Source of the DNA: Kingdonia uniflora
Lineage: Eukaryota > Streptophyta > Magnoliopsida > Ranunculales > Circaeasteraceae
Direction of reading: 5' to 3'
Length of the DNA: 64,000 bases
NCBI GenBank assembly: GCA_014058105.1
Contig: JACGCM010002238.1
Location: forward strand, 1,116,001 to 1,180,000
Both the position numbers and the translations under genes were made by a program. The notes under the pieces were generated by a model. It ran no database searches and was not told where the DNA came from. It was given only the letters and a program-made list of their open reading frames with translations. Below are positions 21,501 through 33,720 of this stretch, piece after piece (position 1 is the stretch's first letter; every line of letters starts with the position of its first letter).

Positions 21501-24500
21501 ATAATTTTTGGTTCACTTTGTTCCAACCTTCCTTGTCTTCTGTGAGTAAGTTTTCATCCATTTTTATCCGATTTTAAAGCAGATTTTCTGGGAATATCAG
21601 TTTATGATTCACACTCTCAATAGAGCATCCACCAAGAAAAATGCTAGACTTGATTAGATTGACACATTGTTTGTGAAGTTTGATAGTCAAAGAGATTTCA
21701 TTCAAAATTTGATTGCTGAGACCAAATAACTGCCTTTTCTTCATTTTGAAGAGGTAAAAGTATATCAAGAAAGAGCGAAGCTTGGGAGCCTAAGACAGGC
21801 ATTGGAGAGGAGCATCAAACAGACTAAACATTGGTTCATGGGCGAATGACAGTTGTTTTGTGTGTGGAAAAGCTGGATAATCAAACTAGCAAAACCTTAT
21901 AAATCTTACAACCTGAAGCAAACACGCTCAAATACGGCGAGACCACGAAATTCGAAGAAGATAACGATCAGGATCCCTTCCACTGACTTGTGGAAGTGGC
22001 AATATGTGGACAGGGCCCACTGTCTTAGTTATATGATCATATTTCTTGGGGTTATCCTGAAGAAGCTATTGTCACAAAAAAGGTTATCTTGGAGGGGATG
22101 GATGGAAAATTAGGCTAAACATAAGATGTATCTCCACGAGGATAGCGTAGAGCGGATGTTACGCTTAGATGTCAAGTTGTCAACTGAATAAATTTATCAC
22201 CCACTAATGGAATTATTTTGCCCAGACAAGCCAAATTAAGAAGAAAGAAAACACAACTTTGTTAAATGCAAATCTTAAAAGCCACTTGAAATCAAAGTTC
22301 CAGTCCTCACCAATATCATCATTTATGAAAAAGTCAATCACCCTTTTTCTAGTCGCAAAGATGGCATATAACTCAGGCCTTTACTGCCTTATCAATTGTT
22401 CTCCCATAGTTTATTCCTATCTCCTACCAATGACTATTTGTTACCGAGCCAAAATAGTTATTATGAGCTCTCTGAATTCATTCCCTTACAGGTGCTACAT
22501 ATCCTGTTGTCCTATCTTGCCCAGCAATCATGCAAGACCCCATACATAACCCTCAGTAACCCTTCTCCATAAACTCCCTTGGTCTTCCATTATTCCCATA
22601 ACCAGTTAGCTCTAAGTGTTTCAGTTAGCAGCATACCGTTGCGAAATTCATGACCACTTTGGTGCTTGGCACAAATAGTGACCCATTTAAGGTCTTGCGA
22701 CGAAAGCGTATTAGAATCATTAAGGCCCATATGGTAGTAAAGTTCATTAACAGATGTAGGTTCACCACGAGAACTGTCTCTGATAGTCAAGGAAATCATA
22801 CTTTGTTTGACTTTGGAAGAAATTGTATTTATATGTAAAAAAAAAAGATTGGAAAGATAATGAGACTTGGTAATTAGATTCTGGTAGACATTCAACTCTT
22901 CCCACATACACTATAGCTCTGAATAGTTCTCTGAAATACTTGTCCCTTTGATGAAGGGACAAAAAGATGCTGAATCACTGATAGATTTCATAGACCCTTT
23001 ATGTATTATTTTGTCAGTAGACATCTCATGCAAAGCATCAAAGATAAGAAAATTTCCCGCGGGAGGGAAGCTTACAAATCTTGTTTGACACGAGAAAATT
23101 TTCTCATACCTTTGGGTTTTAGATTTCTTGGGTTTATAGAGCTCGTTCTTTAGTGTAAGTTTCAACAAGATGCTCATTGGAGCGAAGATTTCTGATTTAA
23201 ATGGATTGGGGATAGGATACTTGTTGATAAATGACCATGATTTTCCAGTAGAGGTGCTCACCGGAGTGAAGGTTCCTCGACGAACAAGTTTCATGATTTG
23301 CTCACGATAGGAGCAATTGGAACTGTCAATTGAATGTGAAATTAGGATTACATTTTAGGAACTTCCCTATGAGAAAGGCAGAATAGACACATCTTTTAAT
23401 TCCTAGCTGAATTCATTGGAGTGTTTGTTTAATGCTCCTCAAGCACAGGCCCACCATATAATATCCAATGGGGGATGAATGGAGAAGTTTGTGAATAGTT
23501 GCAATGACACTTACTCCGTAGAGAGAAAATTCATGAAGTACAAAGCCCCAACAACAAGGTATGATATCTCCATATGGGCGTGGGGTGGGGAAATGAATAG
23601 CATGATTGTATACTCATAATATTAGCTTTAGCAAATGTTAAAACTAAAAAGGACTAAACTATTTTTCTTCTCTTGCACTTATTTATTGCTATACTGTCAA
23701 TTGTTTGTCAATTGTTCGGATAATTTATAATTCGTTGTTTCTCCGAGTTACTTTTAAAAGTTTGAATTATCCTCAACATTTTTGCACTACTAGTTAGTTT
23801 TTGGAGGAACACAAGACTTGAATGAATTTGTGTATGTATTTCCTGTCTAAAATGCAGCCCCTATACTTATACAAGTGCATGCGTGCATTTGTTTTGTATC
23901 TTTACATATCATGATCAATTGTATATGCTTTGAGGATGATCAAATTTTAACACATAACAGGGAAAAGAAAGCATTTTTCCGGATAAGTACGACAAATGAT
24001 ATCTCTAATCACTTTGAAAATTTTGTAGGTAGTGGATTGTCGTGTTTGTGGGGATCCGCATTCCATTCTTCGGTTTGCATTTGTAGAATTCTCTGATGAG
24101 CGTATGTCTGTTCTTGGCTTACATTTTACCTTGCTGATATGATCGATGTTCAAGTTGAAATCAATAAACCATCACGTGATTTTTATTTTACCTCATATTG
24201 GAAATGTGTTAACAGATGGTGCAAGAGCAGCTCTAAGCCTTTCTGGAACAATGTTAGGTTACTATCCTGTTAGAGTCTTACCTTCAAAAACTGCTATCCT
24301 GCCAGTGAATCCTACTTTTCTTCCGAGGGTGGGTATAGCAACCCTCTGCCTATCTGATCTTTATATGATGTATTCTCAGCAAATCCTGAAAAAAAATAAA
24401 ATTACCCACCAACTTGTTTACCTTTGGAGTATTATTCTTCAAATGAATGTCTGACGATCGAACTTTAATACAGTCGGAAGATGAACGGGAAATGTGCGCT

Positions 24501-27500
24501 AGGACTGTGTATTGTACCAATATTGATAAAGAGGTATTTCCTAGTATTTTCTGTAGGCTAGCTATCGTTGAAACTTTTGCATGATAATCCTATATTAAGG
24601 GTTTGGATTTTTTCTGCATTGGATATATATAAGCTTTATTGATTTTAAAAGGAAAAGAAAAGGAACACTAGAACAGCAGTTAAAGAGAACCTTGCCTATC
24701 CAACACGGAAGAAAGGCTCAACCACAAACAGTATAAAGCAAAAAAGGATGCTATTACCGCCACCATGAGCAATCAAGAAAAACCTGATCACATACTTCTA
24801 TTTACCCATAATTTAATCAAAGAACTCATTCGTATATGTCAAAAAAAAATAAAAAAAATAAATGTAAATAAATAAATAGAATGAAGAAACTGCGACAAAA
24901 CTATGCTAGCAATATTGGTCAGCTTCTAATTTGAGAGCTTCTCAATATTAGAAAAATGCCGCTATTTGATGCCCATTTTAGGAAACTTATCATTCCAATT
25001 TAGACAAGGAAAAAGGGGAAAAAAGAGGTACACACAAAACATAAACTAATCACGTCTACTTTCTGTTTTCTGAACTTTTCTACTGTAGGTGTTTTTATTC
25101 AAGAAACTTGACCAAGCACAAGTAGCATCTTAGAATGAAGTTGAAAGAGCCAAGTATTCTTTTCTCGAAAGAGATATGAAGATAAGATTTTAGTTTCTTC
25201 TTTTAGTCATTCAAGAGCTAGATTAGGATTTCTTTTTGTAGAAATCAAATTTCTCTTTGTATTGTACGCCGACAAGTGGAATCAAAACAAAAGATAAAGT
25301 GCAACAAAACCATCGTGTGAATACAAAATTTGAGCAAGAAGTCGCAGTGGCGAATCACACTTTCGTCACATCTTTTGATGAACAATTTGCATCTATAGTA
25401 AGTAAAAATTGTCTTGAAGAAACCATAACGAACCCACTTCAACACCGCCTATCTAACATGTCTTTATCATTATACCCGTTTCTTGATCCACAACAATTTC
25501 TTATAAACCACGAAACATGTTTGTGCAACAATTCTGTAATTCATCCACTATTATCCAGTTTTTGCAACAAGCCATGTTTCAAAATGTCATGACCCCACTC
25601 TGCACTGATATTGTCTTCAATTAAACACCCCCGAGGAATTGTGTGGTTTTACGTGTATGTAAATTAAGTGAGATCCTAACTTAAGGACCTTATTATGAAA
25701 GATCTTAATAGATGTGGGATTTAATCACTGATACAAACCCTTCACCTCTATTGGGTTAGGCACGCCTCCAGTACGCCTCATTGAGATGTTACACAACAAA
25801 CTAAACCATATGATCTTTGACCATCTAAATTTAAATTTCTGAATTGAATTCATCTAATCTAATAATCTACATGGGAGAACCAAATTGATCTTATCTCAGT
25901 GATCCATATAGCACCATCACAACTTTCGCTACTGTCTCCATATACACTCACCACGACCACTGCAAATTCTACAACTAGTACCATCACCACGATTACTGCA
26001 AATTCCACAACTAACACCATCATCTCCACCTATATCTTGTAATTCTAATTCCTACACCATCTTTATCTCTAAGAGGCTGTTTCGAAACCAAGAAAACCCG
26101 GCTGGTTTAGTTCAGAACTAACCCAAAATACAAAACTTGTGTTTGGCAACTTCTGGGATCCGCCGTTTTTGGTTCTCTCCTAAACCAAGTTGCTCTAATT
26201 TGGCCTTAAAACTAATTCTTTTACAAAACATGTAGAAGACGTTTTAAAATTGAACTTGTTTTCATGATCAACAAAATTGCGGGGTAGATGAGAACAAACA
26301 CTCTCAAAACAACATTGTCACCTTCAAATCTCTATATAAACTATTCCCTTCATTTTCTCTGTGATCTTCAACTCTCTCTCTCTCTAGTTTTATCCATGGA
26401 TGATTAACACCTTGATTTGCATCTTCTCTCTCTCCATATTGTTTACCTCTCTCTTCTTCTTCTTATTTTGAGGAAATTCGCTGTTGTTATCTATAAATTA
26501 GCAAGATTGTTGAAAGATTGATGCCATGCCGACTGTAAGCATGTAAGCACGAAAGACTGATTAGCAAGATGGACAAAAGATCGATTTAGAGATTAACAAG
26601 CAAACATGGTTCTCTCATTACCACCATTGTTGAAGTTTCAAAGAATTTCTAAAATACTTTTCAAAACCTTGATGTTGGTGATCATCTCTCTCATCTTTGT
26701 TTTCTCACATTTTTCCATGCTTCCTATCTTCTAATATTCACATGGAAATTACCAAACATCAAAATAAGTGAACTATATGTGAACTTGTTTGGGTCTGTTT
26801 ACATCCAGAATGGGCCAGCCTAGTTCGACCTTGGCTGGCCCAAACACATTCTCTATCTCCATGATCCAAACACGTTCAAGTACCAAAAAAAACATCTATA
26901 CTTTTTTACCCAATCCATTATCACACTTTCTGACCTTTTGTAAGCCCCTAAAACCCAACATATATCTTGATCCTTATCTATGCGGTATCAAGGAAAATCA
27001 CATGACCCATTGTTTCTTTTATGGGCAGAAAATCACCCGATGTAGTTAATGTACAGTATTCACAATGTTCAGGATATAGTTGAAAAGTTCAAGGTAAAAT
27101 GATTGCCTTGGTAGACATTTTCAAGGTTCTCGATGATCGTGATCCATAACTAGTATACCCATAACCCCAGGGAAAAAGCTCGAAGAAAGCCAAGATAAAA
27201 ATATGTTCATGGTGGTCAGAACTCAGACGGTTCATTGGGCGAAGTTGATCTAAAAAGGAAATTTCATGACCTCTGTCTCTATGAAGTCAACACATTTTTT
27301 GATGAACAGTAAGACATTCATATCAGGAGTTACCATTACATATTTTTGTTCTGATGTGTGTCTCGAGGCAAAGTTGCCTGCCCAATAAGAAAAATGAAAA
27401 ATGGGCCCCAGGCAACTCGAGCTCCCACGGTGAAAAGTCGGGCGTCTGACTTTGGATGTCACATCAATTGGGATTTCGAGTAGAAACTTTAGATTTAAGT

Positions 27501-30500
27501 GGGACATCCCACTTTGCCTTAACATATGCAATCATCAAAATGTTTGATCATTTCTCCTGTTCCGGAAGTTGATTGTTGATCCAAAAGATGCCTTGACTTG
27601 GTTTGAGATCTTGAACTTTCCTTCTTTAACCATTTTTGTCCAATGAACCCCCTGACCGTCATGAAAGTACCTCACCTTGGCCTTTTTTCGAGGCCTCCTT
27701 TGTGGGCTCATCTCTTGGAGGTTCTTGCATCAGTGAATGAGGAGGTTAACTTGGGGTTTATTTGGTCTTGGGTTGAAGTGATAAGATTAGGTTTTTGGAG
27801 GATGTGTACTGGGCAACTGTTCTCTCATTTTGAGAATTCTCTGTGTTAACTTGCTAATCAAAGAGACTAGGCTGTAAAAAATCTTCTTGGAACACTAGAC
27901 CATAGATATTGACTCCTTGGTCAAGAAAGTAGCGGTTATATTTTTAATAGAAAGATCCAGGCGGTGATATCTTATTTCAATGCAGGAAATAAATGTTCTT
28001 TGATTAGTAACTGTTAAAAACTACGTTTGCGGAAGCTGAATTAATCTCAATTAAAACTATGATCTCTCAATTGCATAAAATAAAAGGTCAAAAACCTAGG
28101 GTTTATGAGATTTACCTTAAACTCTACATATCTCTCTAAGGTTAAGCCTTTTTCTCTCACTCAAACTAACATAATAAATAAATTAAACTTATGCTATCTT
28201 TTATAAGAGAAGAGACCTAACACAAATAAAAACCCTAATACCAATCTAATGAAGAAACTAGTCCTGTTATTCAAGGAATTAAATTAATAGAAATAACTAA
28301 ATAAAAAAGGTGGGCACGTGACGCACGAGACGTGCTACTCGTGGTCGCACGATTCCTATCAACTCTCTCTATCTAAGAAGAGTTCGACCACGAACTTTGG
28401 CGAGAAAATCTGTAAGACATCAATGTGAAACCAAAAGTACACGCTTAACAGCTCGGGAATACGGCCATGAATTGTTATTCAAGGAATTAAATTAATAGAA
28501 ATAACTAAATAAAAAAGGTGCGCACGTGACGCACGAGACGTGCTACTCGTGGTCGCACGATTCCTATCAACTCTCTCTATCTAAGAAGAGTTCGACCACG
28601 AACTTTGGCGAGAAAATCTGTAAGACATCAATGTGAAACCAAAAGTACACGCTTAACAGCTCGGGAATACGACCATGAATTGTACCGTAACTTACTAGTA
28701 TACCCTTTGGACATTGTAACACATCATCTCGAAGCTCATGTTACTTCGTTGTATTACCCACTATGAATACTATACGTTGTACTTGAAGTTGCCAAAACGT
28801 CGGACCCACAAAGTCGAAAGAATGAACCAGAAACTCTATTTGATAAGGGTAAGCATACGGAACTATTTTTGGTATACGAAAAATTACTCCCTCCTAGTTT
28901 CCAAATATGTCCCTGCATATTGCCAAAATTAATTACCCTCTCAATCGTTTTGCGAATCAGCCCCCCCGTCGACTCTTCTCTCTTTACCAGTGACCCACAT
29001 AACGTAAGTGCTCCCCGCCTTACCTGCTGGTGTGGGAAAGGATCTATCGCGATCACCCCTTTAGGCACCACTCATGTGCCTTCCGAATCTGCCATCGACT
29101 CCGTAGGAATCCTCAATTCCCCCGCGGTAATCGTGTTCGCCCCTCTATTCAAAGTCGTCTCGGTGCTCAAAACGTCTCTTAGCGTACCCAAGTCACTGTT
29201 GTAGGCCCACAATCTCTCTCTCTTGTTGTTTCTATGTCCATAATCCATCGTTAGCGCAAACTGTTGCAGTGACATGCCTGTTCTATCTGAGGGCATGCTC
29301 GATGCCCGGTGATACTGTCGTTACGGCTGTTACCTGTCGTCCTGTGCTCTACCCTGCTGCAGGCATGCCCCGATTTGTTCCCATGGTACTCTTCCCCGTG
29401 CCCTTCGAAACCTGTCGGTGCCTTAATCCGTGTCTGCCCCGTACCGTGGCATGCCCATGCTATACATGCCATACCCTTGTGGCATGCCTACATCTTCTCT
29501 CAAAAATCCATAGTTTGCTTCGCCCTCAATTTCGCGTCTTTTACGGACCTCAGCAGAGATGGGAACATCTTTCTCCTGTATTCCGGCCACCGTAGTTACT
29601 GGTGATCCTTCTTCCGTCGTTGGCGATGTAATCAATTCTCCTCAATCGTTTTTTGAATTTTTGGCAAGAGTTTTGGATTGGGGTTGGTCCTCTTGCATTA
29701 ATGTCACAACCTCCTCGTCGGGCTTTGACCGAGAGCTGTTCGACACGTCTCCGTCTTTCCCACCTATTAAATCAATCGCATGCTGAACCTCTCTCTCCGT
29801 CGTCTCTCCATGGTGTTTCATCTCCAAGCCATCTCCATCGAATTTCTTCGAATCCTCCGTCACAACTCCCGCCTCTAAGCTTGCAATTTCGACAACACCT
29901 ACACTTGTCTGAAACTCATTTTTTATGATATTAGAGTTCTCAAGCATCTGAAACGCTTCCCGCTTCCCTTGTCAGATCTGTTTTTAAACATAATTTTTTT
30001 TGCACTCCATGACGATTCGGAATCCATACTTCATTGGCTTCTCTCCAATGAAGTATGTATTCGTCCTTTTCTAATCTCTGTTCTATCCAATTTTTCATGT
30101 AGTCTTCTACTTTGCAGTCTTTCTGCCCGAACTTGTCCCATAATCCTTCTAAATCTTCTTGGCCTAACATACTCTAGCAACGCAGAAATCACTGTAGCAG
30201 ATACCGAAAAACACTGTAGCAATGCAGAAATTAATGTAGTAGGTACCAAAAATGACTGTAGCAGTCGATAAAAAAATTTCCCCGCAAAATCTTGCTAGCT
30301 CTGGTATCAAGTTGTTAAAAACTACGTTTGCGGAAGTTAAATAAATCTCAATTAAAACTATGATCTCCTAATTGCATATAATTAAATGTTAAACAACCTA
30401 GGGTTTATGAGATTTACCCCAAACTTTGCATATATCTCTAAGGCTAAGCCTTTCCCTCTCACTCAAACTAACATAACAAATAAACGAAGCTTAGACTCTC

Positions 30501-32809
30501 TTTTATAGGAGAAGAGACCTAGCACAAATAGAAACCCTAATACCAATCTAATTAGAAAACTAGTCCTATTATTCAAGGAATTAAATGAAAATCCTTCTAC
30601 TCAGTTTTGTTAGGACTTGACTTTCAAGCAAGTTAGACCGATTTGGATTCTTTAATCCTTCAAACATCACCTTCTGCACTTGAACGGCTGTATTAGGAAG
30701 AATATCTAACTGCCGATGATTGCATTGTGCTAAATTTGGATATTATTATAAATACATCTATCAGTGTCGGGAATTTGGTTGATCAACTGCATTACTTTGT
30801 AGCATTCCGACTTAGTGGTATTGCCTTGATTTGGTTGATGTATTATGCTAAATACTGAAGTTGTTTTATTTTTTCGTTCATTCAACTTAAATAACCCCTA
30901 CGATAATGTTTCGTTGCAAGTCTAGAACCACTTGAAAAAAGAAAAAAGAAAAAGCCACGAGGTACACAACTAGGAGAAAAAGAAAGAAAGAAGGTCCTGA
31001 GGTACAATGCCACGGCCCATGGCCGAGTAGACATTTGGGGATCTTAAAAGCAAACTTCCCCAAATGGGCCTTTTTAGTTTTAATTTTTTTTTCCGCACAT
31101 TGTTTTTATTAGTGCTATTATTCTAATACTGAGGGATAGAATGAGCTCGGTCTTTAATTTATGTAAATGCTCCTTCTTTACTCAGTCTCGAGTCTGGTAA
31201 TATAATATAGTGTAGACGCTCATTGCAAATGGTGGCTATTTTGCTTATAAATTTTCAAGGGAGAAAATGTCGTGGAATTTTTGTAGTCATTATTTATTAT
31301 TTTTTTAACTATCAAGAATTCTTTTTGTTCTTTTTCTGAAAAAGAGTTCTAGACTCTTTACATGTAGAAGATTTAATACGGGAAATTGTTACCTTGTTAT
31401 TGCAAAAATTGGGGCTGCAATATGGGCCCTTTTTTTTATGGTGGTCTAGAGGGCGTCCTAATAACTGGGTGGTTTTTAATTTATTTATTTTGTTACTTTT
31501 CAGTTTATTTATATCTATGTGTTCCACATAGGTAAAAGATAGGTGGGCTACCCTTATGAGCATTCTCTGACCACTGTACAAAACTGAAAAGGGATATGCC
31601 TGGAAGCATTAGTGAAATCATGTAGGGTTAAGACATCTCTGTACAAAATCTACCTATAATGGTCAGAGAAACTTTGATGAAGGAGTTATAGTCATATTTC
31701 TTCGTTAGAGGCTGTAATGAATTTTTGTTCTCTATTTTTTTTTTCATTAGAAATATCAGTGAAGCCATTACCTCTTTTTTTTTTTTCTTTTTTTTTTTCT
31801 ATTTATAATAAAACATATACAATTTTTTTGTTCTCTATTGTGTACAATGTTGTCTATGAATTTACTTATTACTACATATTTTTTTTGGCGAAAGTTGATG
31901 TCCTGTATGTTATAAAGTTGTCAGATAGGGGGATATAACCAATAATTGCAAAATCTTTATGTCATTCAACTAATATTTTCGATATTTGGCACATACAACA
32001 TTATGGACGTTTTCTGTATGATACCGTATGTTTGGAGCGAAAATCTACCTTGTATTGAATACTACTGATTTTAATGGCTGTTCATTGCTGTATAATGACC
32101 AATGCGTTTTGTTTTTGGTGTAGGTTTCACAACTCGATGTAAAAGGTTTCTTTGAATCAGCCTGTGGTGAGGTCAGCAAATTGCATAAAGTCATATTTTC
32201 TTTTTAGCGGTTCTTTGGCATAACTAGATGTTTTTAGTAAATGACTCTTGCTTTGTTCGTTTTTTGCCATTATAGGTTTCCCGTCTTAGGCTTCTTGGAG
32301 ACCATGTGCACTCAACACGCATTGCATTTGTTGAGTTTGTTATGGTAAGCATTTACGTCTTAAAGTGAACGATAAGCTGAAATGCCTTATTACAGATAGA
32401 TACAAGTATGAGAATGGACCTTTTATGGTTTGGTCTTCTATCCTTCAACAAATTCCTGCTACCAAAGATTTTATCATTCCATGGTATAAATAAAATGTAA
32501 AGAATGTGAAAATACACAAATAAGCCTAGGGCAATTTAGTTTTCACTATAGTAAGGCGTTAGTAATTGTGTTAGAGTATCTTTCCTTAATTTATTCTTTT
32601 TCTTGTACAGGCAGAAAGTGCTATTATGGCATTGGGTTGCAGTGGGCTGATTATGGGGACCCTTCCTGTTAGGTATGGTTCCTGAGCAGCTAGTTAAGTG
32701 AATTATTTTATCACAATCACTTTCTGACATTTTGTGTTTGTTATCTAATAGGGTAAGTCCTTCAAAGACACCAGTGAGGCCTCCAGTCCCCCGTCCAATG
32801 ATGCAGTAA
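17657..32809 (+). CDS. CID: PAM2-motif, two-RRM RNA-binding protein (CTC-interacting-domain family)
   Basis: Ten exons: 17657-17926, 18002-18112, 18265-18309, 24029-24101, 24216-24328, 24474-24533, 32124-32171, 32276-32344, 32611-32672, 32752-32809. All junctions are GT..AG and the total is 909 nt (302 aa). Residues 51-63 are a PAM2 motif (SKLNPSAKEFFP), which in this family binds the MLLE domain of cytoplasmic poly(A)-binding protein. Residues 95-112 are basic. RRM1 spans about 117-190 (RNP2 TVYVSEI, RNP1 LRFAFVEF) and RRM2 about 214-288 (RNP2 TVYCTNI, RNP1 TRIAFVEF). The C-terminus RVSPSKTPVRPPVPR is family-typical. Likely role: mRNA-bound regulator of translation or stability. The start is the first ATG giving the family N-terminus MAAVAE. 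The ORF is undamaged. It belongs to the CID8-CID13 group; I cannot say which. Confidence 0.94.
18402..18710 (+). repeat. imperfect duplication around a (TC)n microsatellite
   Basis: Two related segments of about 150 bp (18402-18537 and 18566-18710) share TTTGA-TAATGAAAGATTT, GTGTAGAAAG, ATATGGAAAAC-TGTATG-GA-GCGAGT and TTCACCCA. Between them lies a (TC)n run at 18538-18565. Both copies lie in intron 3. Confidence 0.65.
18945..20280 (+). mobile_element. retrotransposon remnant with tRNA-Met primer-binding site
   Basis: TGGTATCAAAGC at 18945-18956 matches the plant tRNA-iMet primer-binding site with one mismatch, and ..CCTATCA just before it could be an LTR end. Downstream are only short open frames, for example 20092-20280, which in one frame is basic and gag-tail-like (KPRRPSSNQNGRN). 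No pol domain and no second LTR were recognised. The call rests mainly on the primer-binding site. Confidence 0.4.
21056..21205 (+). repeat. fragment of a dispersed repeat (GCCCCACTCC..GATGTAGGC)
   Basis: This begins ACGCCCCACTCCATCGTTGA, includes CCAGGAGGCAGGGTTTTG, and ends GATGTAGGCCTGTTACAATC. A diverged relative with CCCCACTCTGCACTGATATT is at about 25590-25800 in intron 6. Its phrases look like a plant LTR or transposon family, but no coding part or boundaries are visible. Confidence 0.35.
22590..23294 (-). other. unrecognised minus-strand ORFs in intron 3
   Basis: Two adjoining minus ORFs of 127 and 105 codons (23294-22911 and 22907-22590). Composition is plausible for protein (FLIFDALHEMSTDK, then LTIRDSSRGEPTSV) but I recognise no domain, and no start, splice or terminal-repeat context supports a gene. 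They could be remnants of an inserted transposon or captured sequence. Confidence 0.2.
25590..25800 (+). repeat. second fragment of the GCCCCACTCC repeat family
   Basis: Contains GACCCCACTCTGCACTGATA and later CACGCCTCCAGTACGCC and GAGATGTTACA. It shares its order of phrases with 21056-21205 but is strongly diverged. It is listed as a low-confidence repeat. Confidence 0.3.
28014..28284 (-). repeat. left LTR-like repeat of the intron 6 element
   Basis: Similar to 30314-30584 over its whole length, including CTAGGGTTTATGAGATTTACC and AACTAGTCCT-TTATTCAAGG. It runs without a clear end into the 208-bp tandem duplication at 28267-28682. Confidence 0.7.
28267..28682 (+). repeat. 208-bp tandem duplication, nearly identical
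   Basis: Units 28267-28474 and 28475-28682 differ at only two positions that I can see (GTGGGCACG/GTGCGCACG and ACGGCC/ACGACC). Each holds the dense block GCACGTGACGCACGAGACGT with a CACGTG core and several CGTG/CACG words. Near-identity suggests a recent duplication within an older element. Confidence 0.85.
28754..30170 (-). pseudogene. unrecognised gag-like ORF series of the intron 6 element
   Basis: From an ATG at 30170 the minus strand reads MLGQEDLEGLWDKFGQKD and 76 codons to a stop. Frame blocks at 29947-29642, 29635-29423, 29296-29072 and 29071-28754 continue it with only a few stops and shifts between. The blocks are acidic or charged, lack zinc knuckles, and include a GMPQGYGMYSMGMPRYG stretch. 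By place (first ORF after the primer-binding site) it would be gag, but I recognise no gag domain. Confidence 0.4.
30314..30584 (-). repeat. right LTR-like repeat of the intron 6 element
   Basis: Partner of 28014-28284. It is the 5' LTR if the element is read on the minus strand, adjoining the primer-binding-site-like sequence at 30294-30306. Its right edge was set where similarity to the left copy stops. Confidence 0.7.
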
Positions 32810-33720
32810 CTAATTGGAGTGAGAGGGATTCAATTGATGTTTCACTAGTCTTTTTGCTGTTTAAAAGGATGTGAAGCTTTTCTCTTCTCTTTTTTTCGCC
32901 AGCATTTTCATCCTTTTCTTAGCAACAGTTTTCTGCGGCTGCACAATATGACTTTATTTTCCCTGGTTTTAATTAATTGCTACAATTTCATCCTTATCTT
33001 TTCATTTTCCTTACAGCATATCCGGTTGCTTCGCCATCTTATCGTTTATATTTCCCCTTCTTCAAAATGTGATCATCCCCGGATTCTTGGCATGGCTAGT
33101 ACTTGATGTTTTGCCACTATTAGGTTTAGTTGTTATTTTCAATCTACCATGTGGGAAATTGGGTTAAACTACGTTGAGTTATATTTCTAAGAAATTAGAA
33201 TATCATGTTAATTAGCCAGAAACTAAGCTTTTTCTTAGATGACTTTGAAAGTGAAAAAAGTTGTAGTTATAAAGTGTAAACCCTTTATAACTCTTATGAG
33301 AGTTGTTTTGTAGCATGTATATTTCCGTTGAAAATATAAAATGTACCTGACATGTGTTTGGTGGTTTGCGGGTTTTGTTTTCACCTTTTGCATTCTCATT
33401 TTGTGAGAAATTGTTGGAGTTACTTTCCACTTTATACTCTCAGGGATTTGTTGATTTCTTGCATTGCAGTTGAACATGTTCATATACATGAGAGGATCAA
33501 TCATCTTGAAATAAGCTTGGTCTCAGATATTCATAAGTTCAAGTCCACTCTGACGTTGATTATAGAGATGTACATAGATGCTTAGCTTCTTTCAGTGGCA
33601 ATCTCTGAATCATTAAATTCATATATTTTTTCTGAAACACAAATCCTTCACCACAGGGGTATTTCTAGTTCAACTCGGGTAACAAAAACATAAATCATTC
33701 TTCTTGCATAACGGAACTTT

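Larger units (their letters stand above)
18310..24028 (+). other. giant intron 3 (5.7 kb) of the PAM2/RRM gene
   Basis: Splits RRM1 after LNCGQ. It is bounded by GTAAGT at 18310 and TTTTGTAG before 24029. It contains a duplicated segment around a (TC)n run (18402-18710), retrotransposon remains beginning with a primer-binding-site-like sequence at 18945, a repeat-family fragment at 21056-21205, and unrecognised minus-strand ORFs (22590-23294). No host exon is seen inside. Introns at this position exist in the family, so the length, not the position, is unusual. Confidence 0.85.
28014..30584 (-). mobile_element. LTR-bounded element without recognised pol, inside intron 6
   Basis: Direct repeats 28014-28284 and 30314-30584 begin TGTTAAAAACTACGTTTGCG and stay similar for about 270 bp. 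Next to the right copy is GCTCTGGTATCAA (30294-30306), on the minus strand TTGATACCAGAGC. This equals the tRNA-Met primer-binding site with two transitions, placed correctly for a minus-strand element. A TATAAAAG box lies on the minus strand of the LTR. Internal sequence encodes minus-strand protein pieces (30170-28754) without protease, integrase or RT. I found no convincing target duplication, so the outer ends are uncertain. It is likely a non-autonomous LTR element. Confidence 0.65.
24534..32123 (+). other. giant intron 6 (7.6 kb) of the PAM2/RRM gene
   Basis: Splits the start of RRM2 after NIDKE. It has donor GTATTT at 24534 and acceptor GGTGTAG before 32124. It contains a repeat-family fragment (25590-25800), CT-rich unassigned sequence (25900-27600), and a 2.6-kb LTR-bounded element (28014-30584). 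The T-rich tail at 31730-31880 (runs of T with few other bases) lies well upstream of the acceptor. No host exon is seen inside. Confidence 0.85.

Noticed and set aside
22590..23294. A gene or captured exon in intron 3
   Set aside because: No recognised domain, splice signals or transposon ends; retained only as unrecognised ORFs.
25257..25592. 111-codon plus ORF in intron 6
   Set aside because: No recognisable domain and the overlapping minus strand is open as well; probably chance.
26068..26830. Possible Harbinger-type miniature element (GAGGCTGTTTCG .. GGGTCTGTTTAC)
   Set aside because: The right motif is in direct, not inverted, orientation and no matching 3-bp duplication was found.
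28005..28020. Target-site duplication for the intron 6 LTR element
   Set aside because: No equal 4-6 bp pair at both outer edges; the right edge is ambiguous because the repeat runs into shared sequence.
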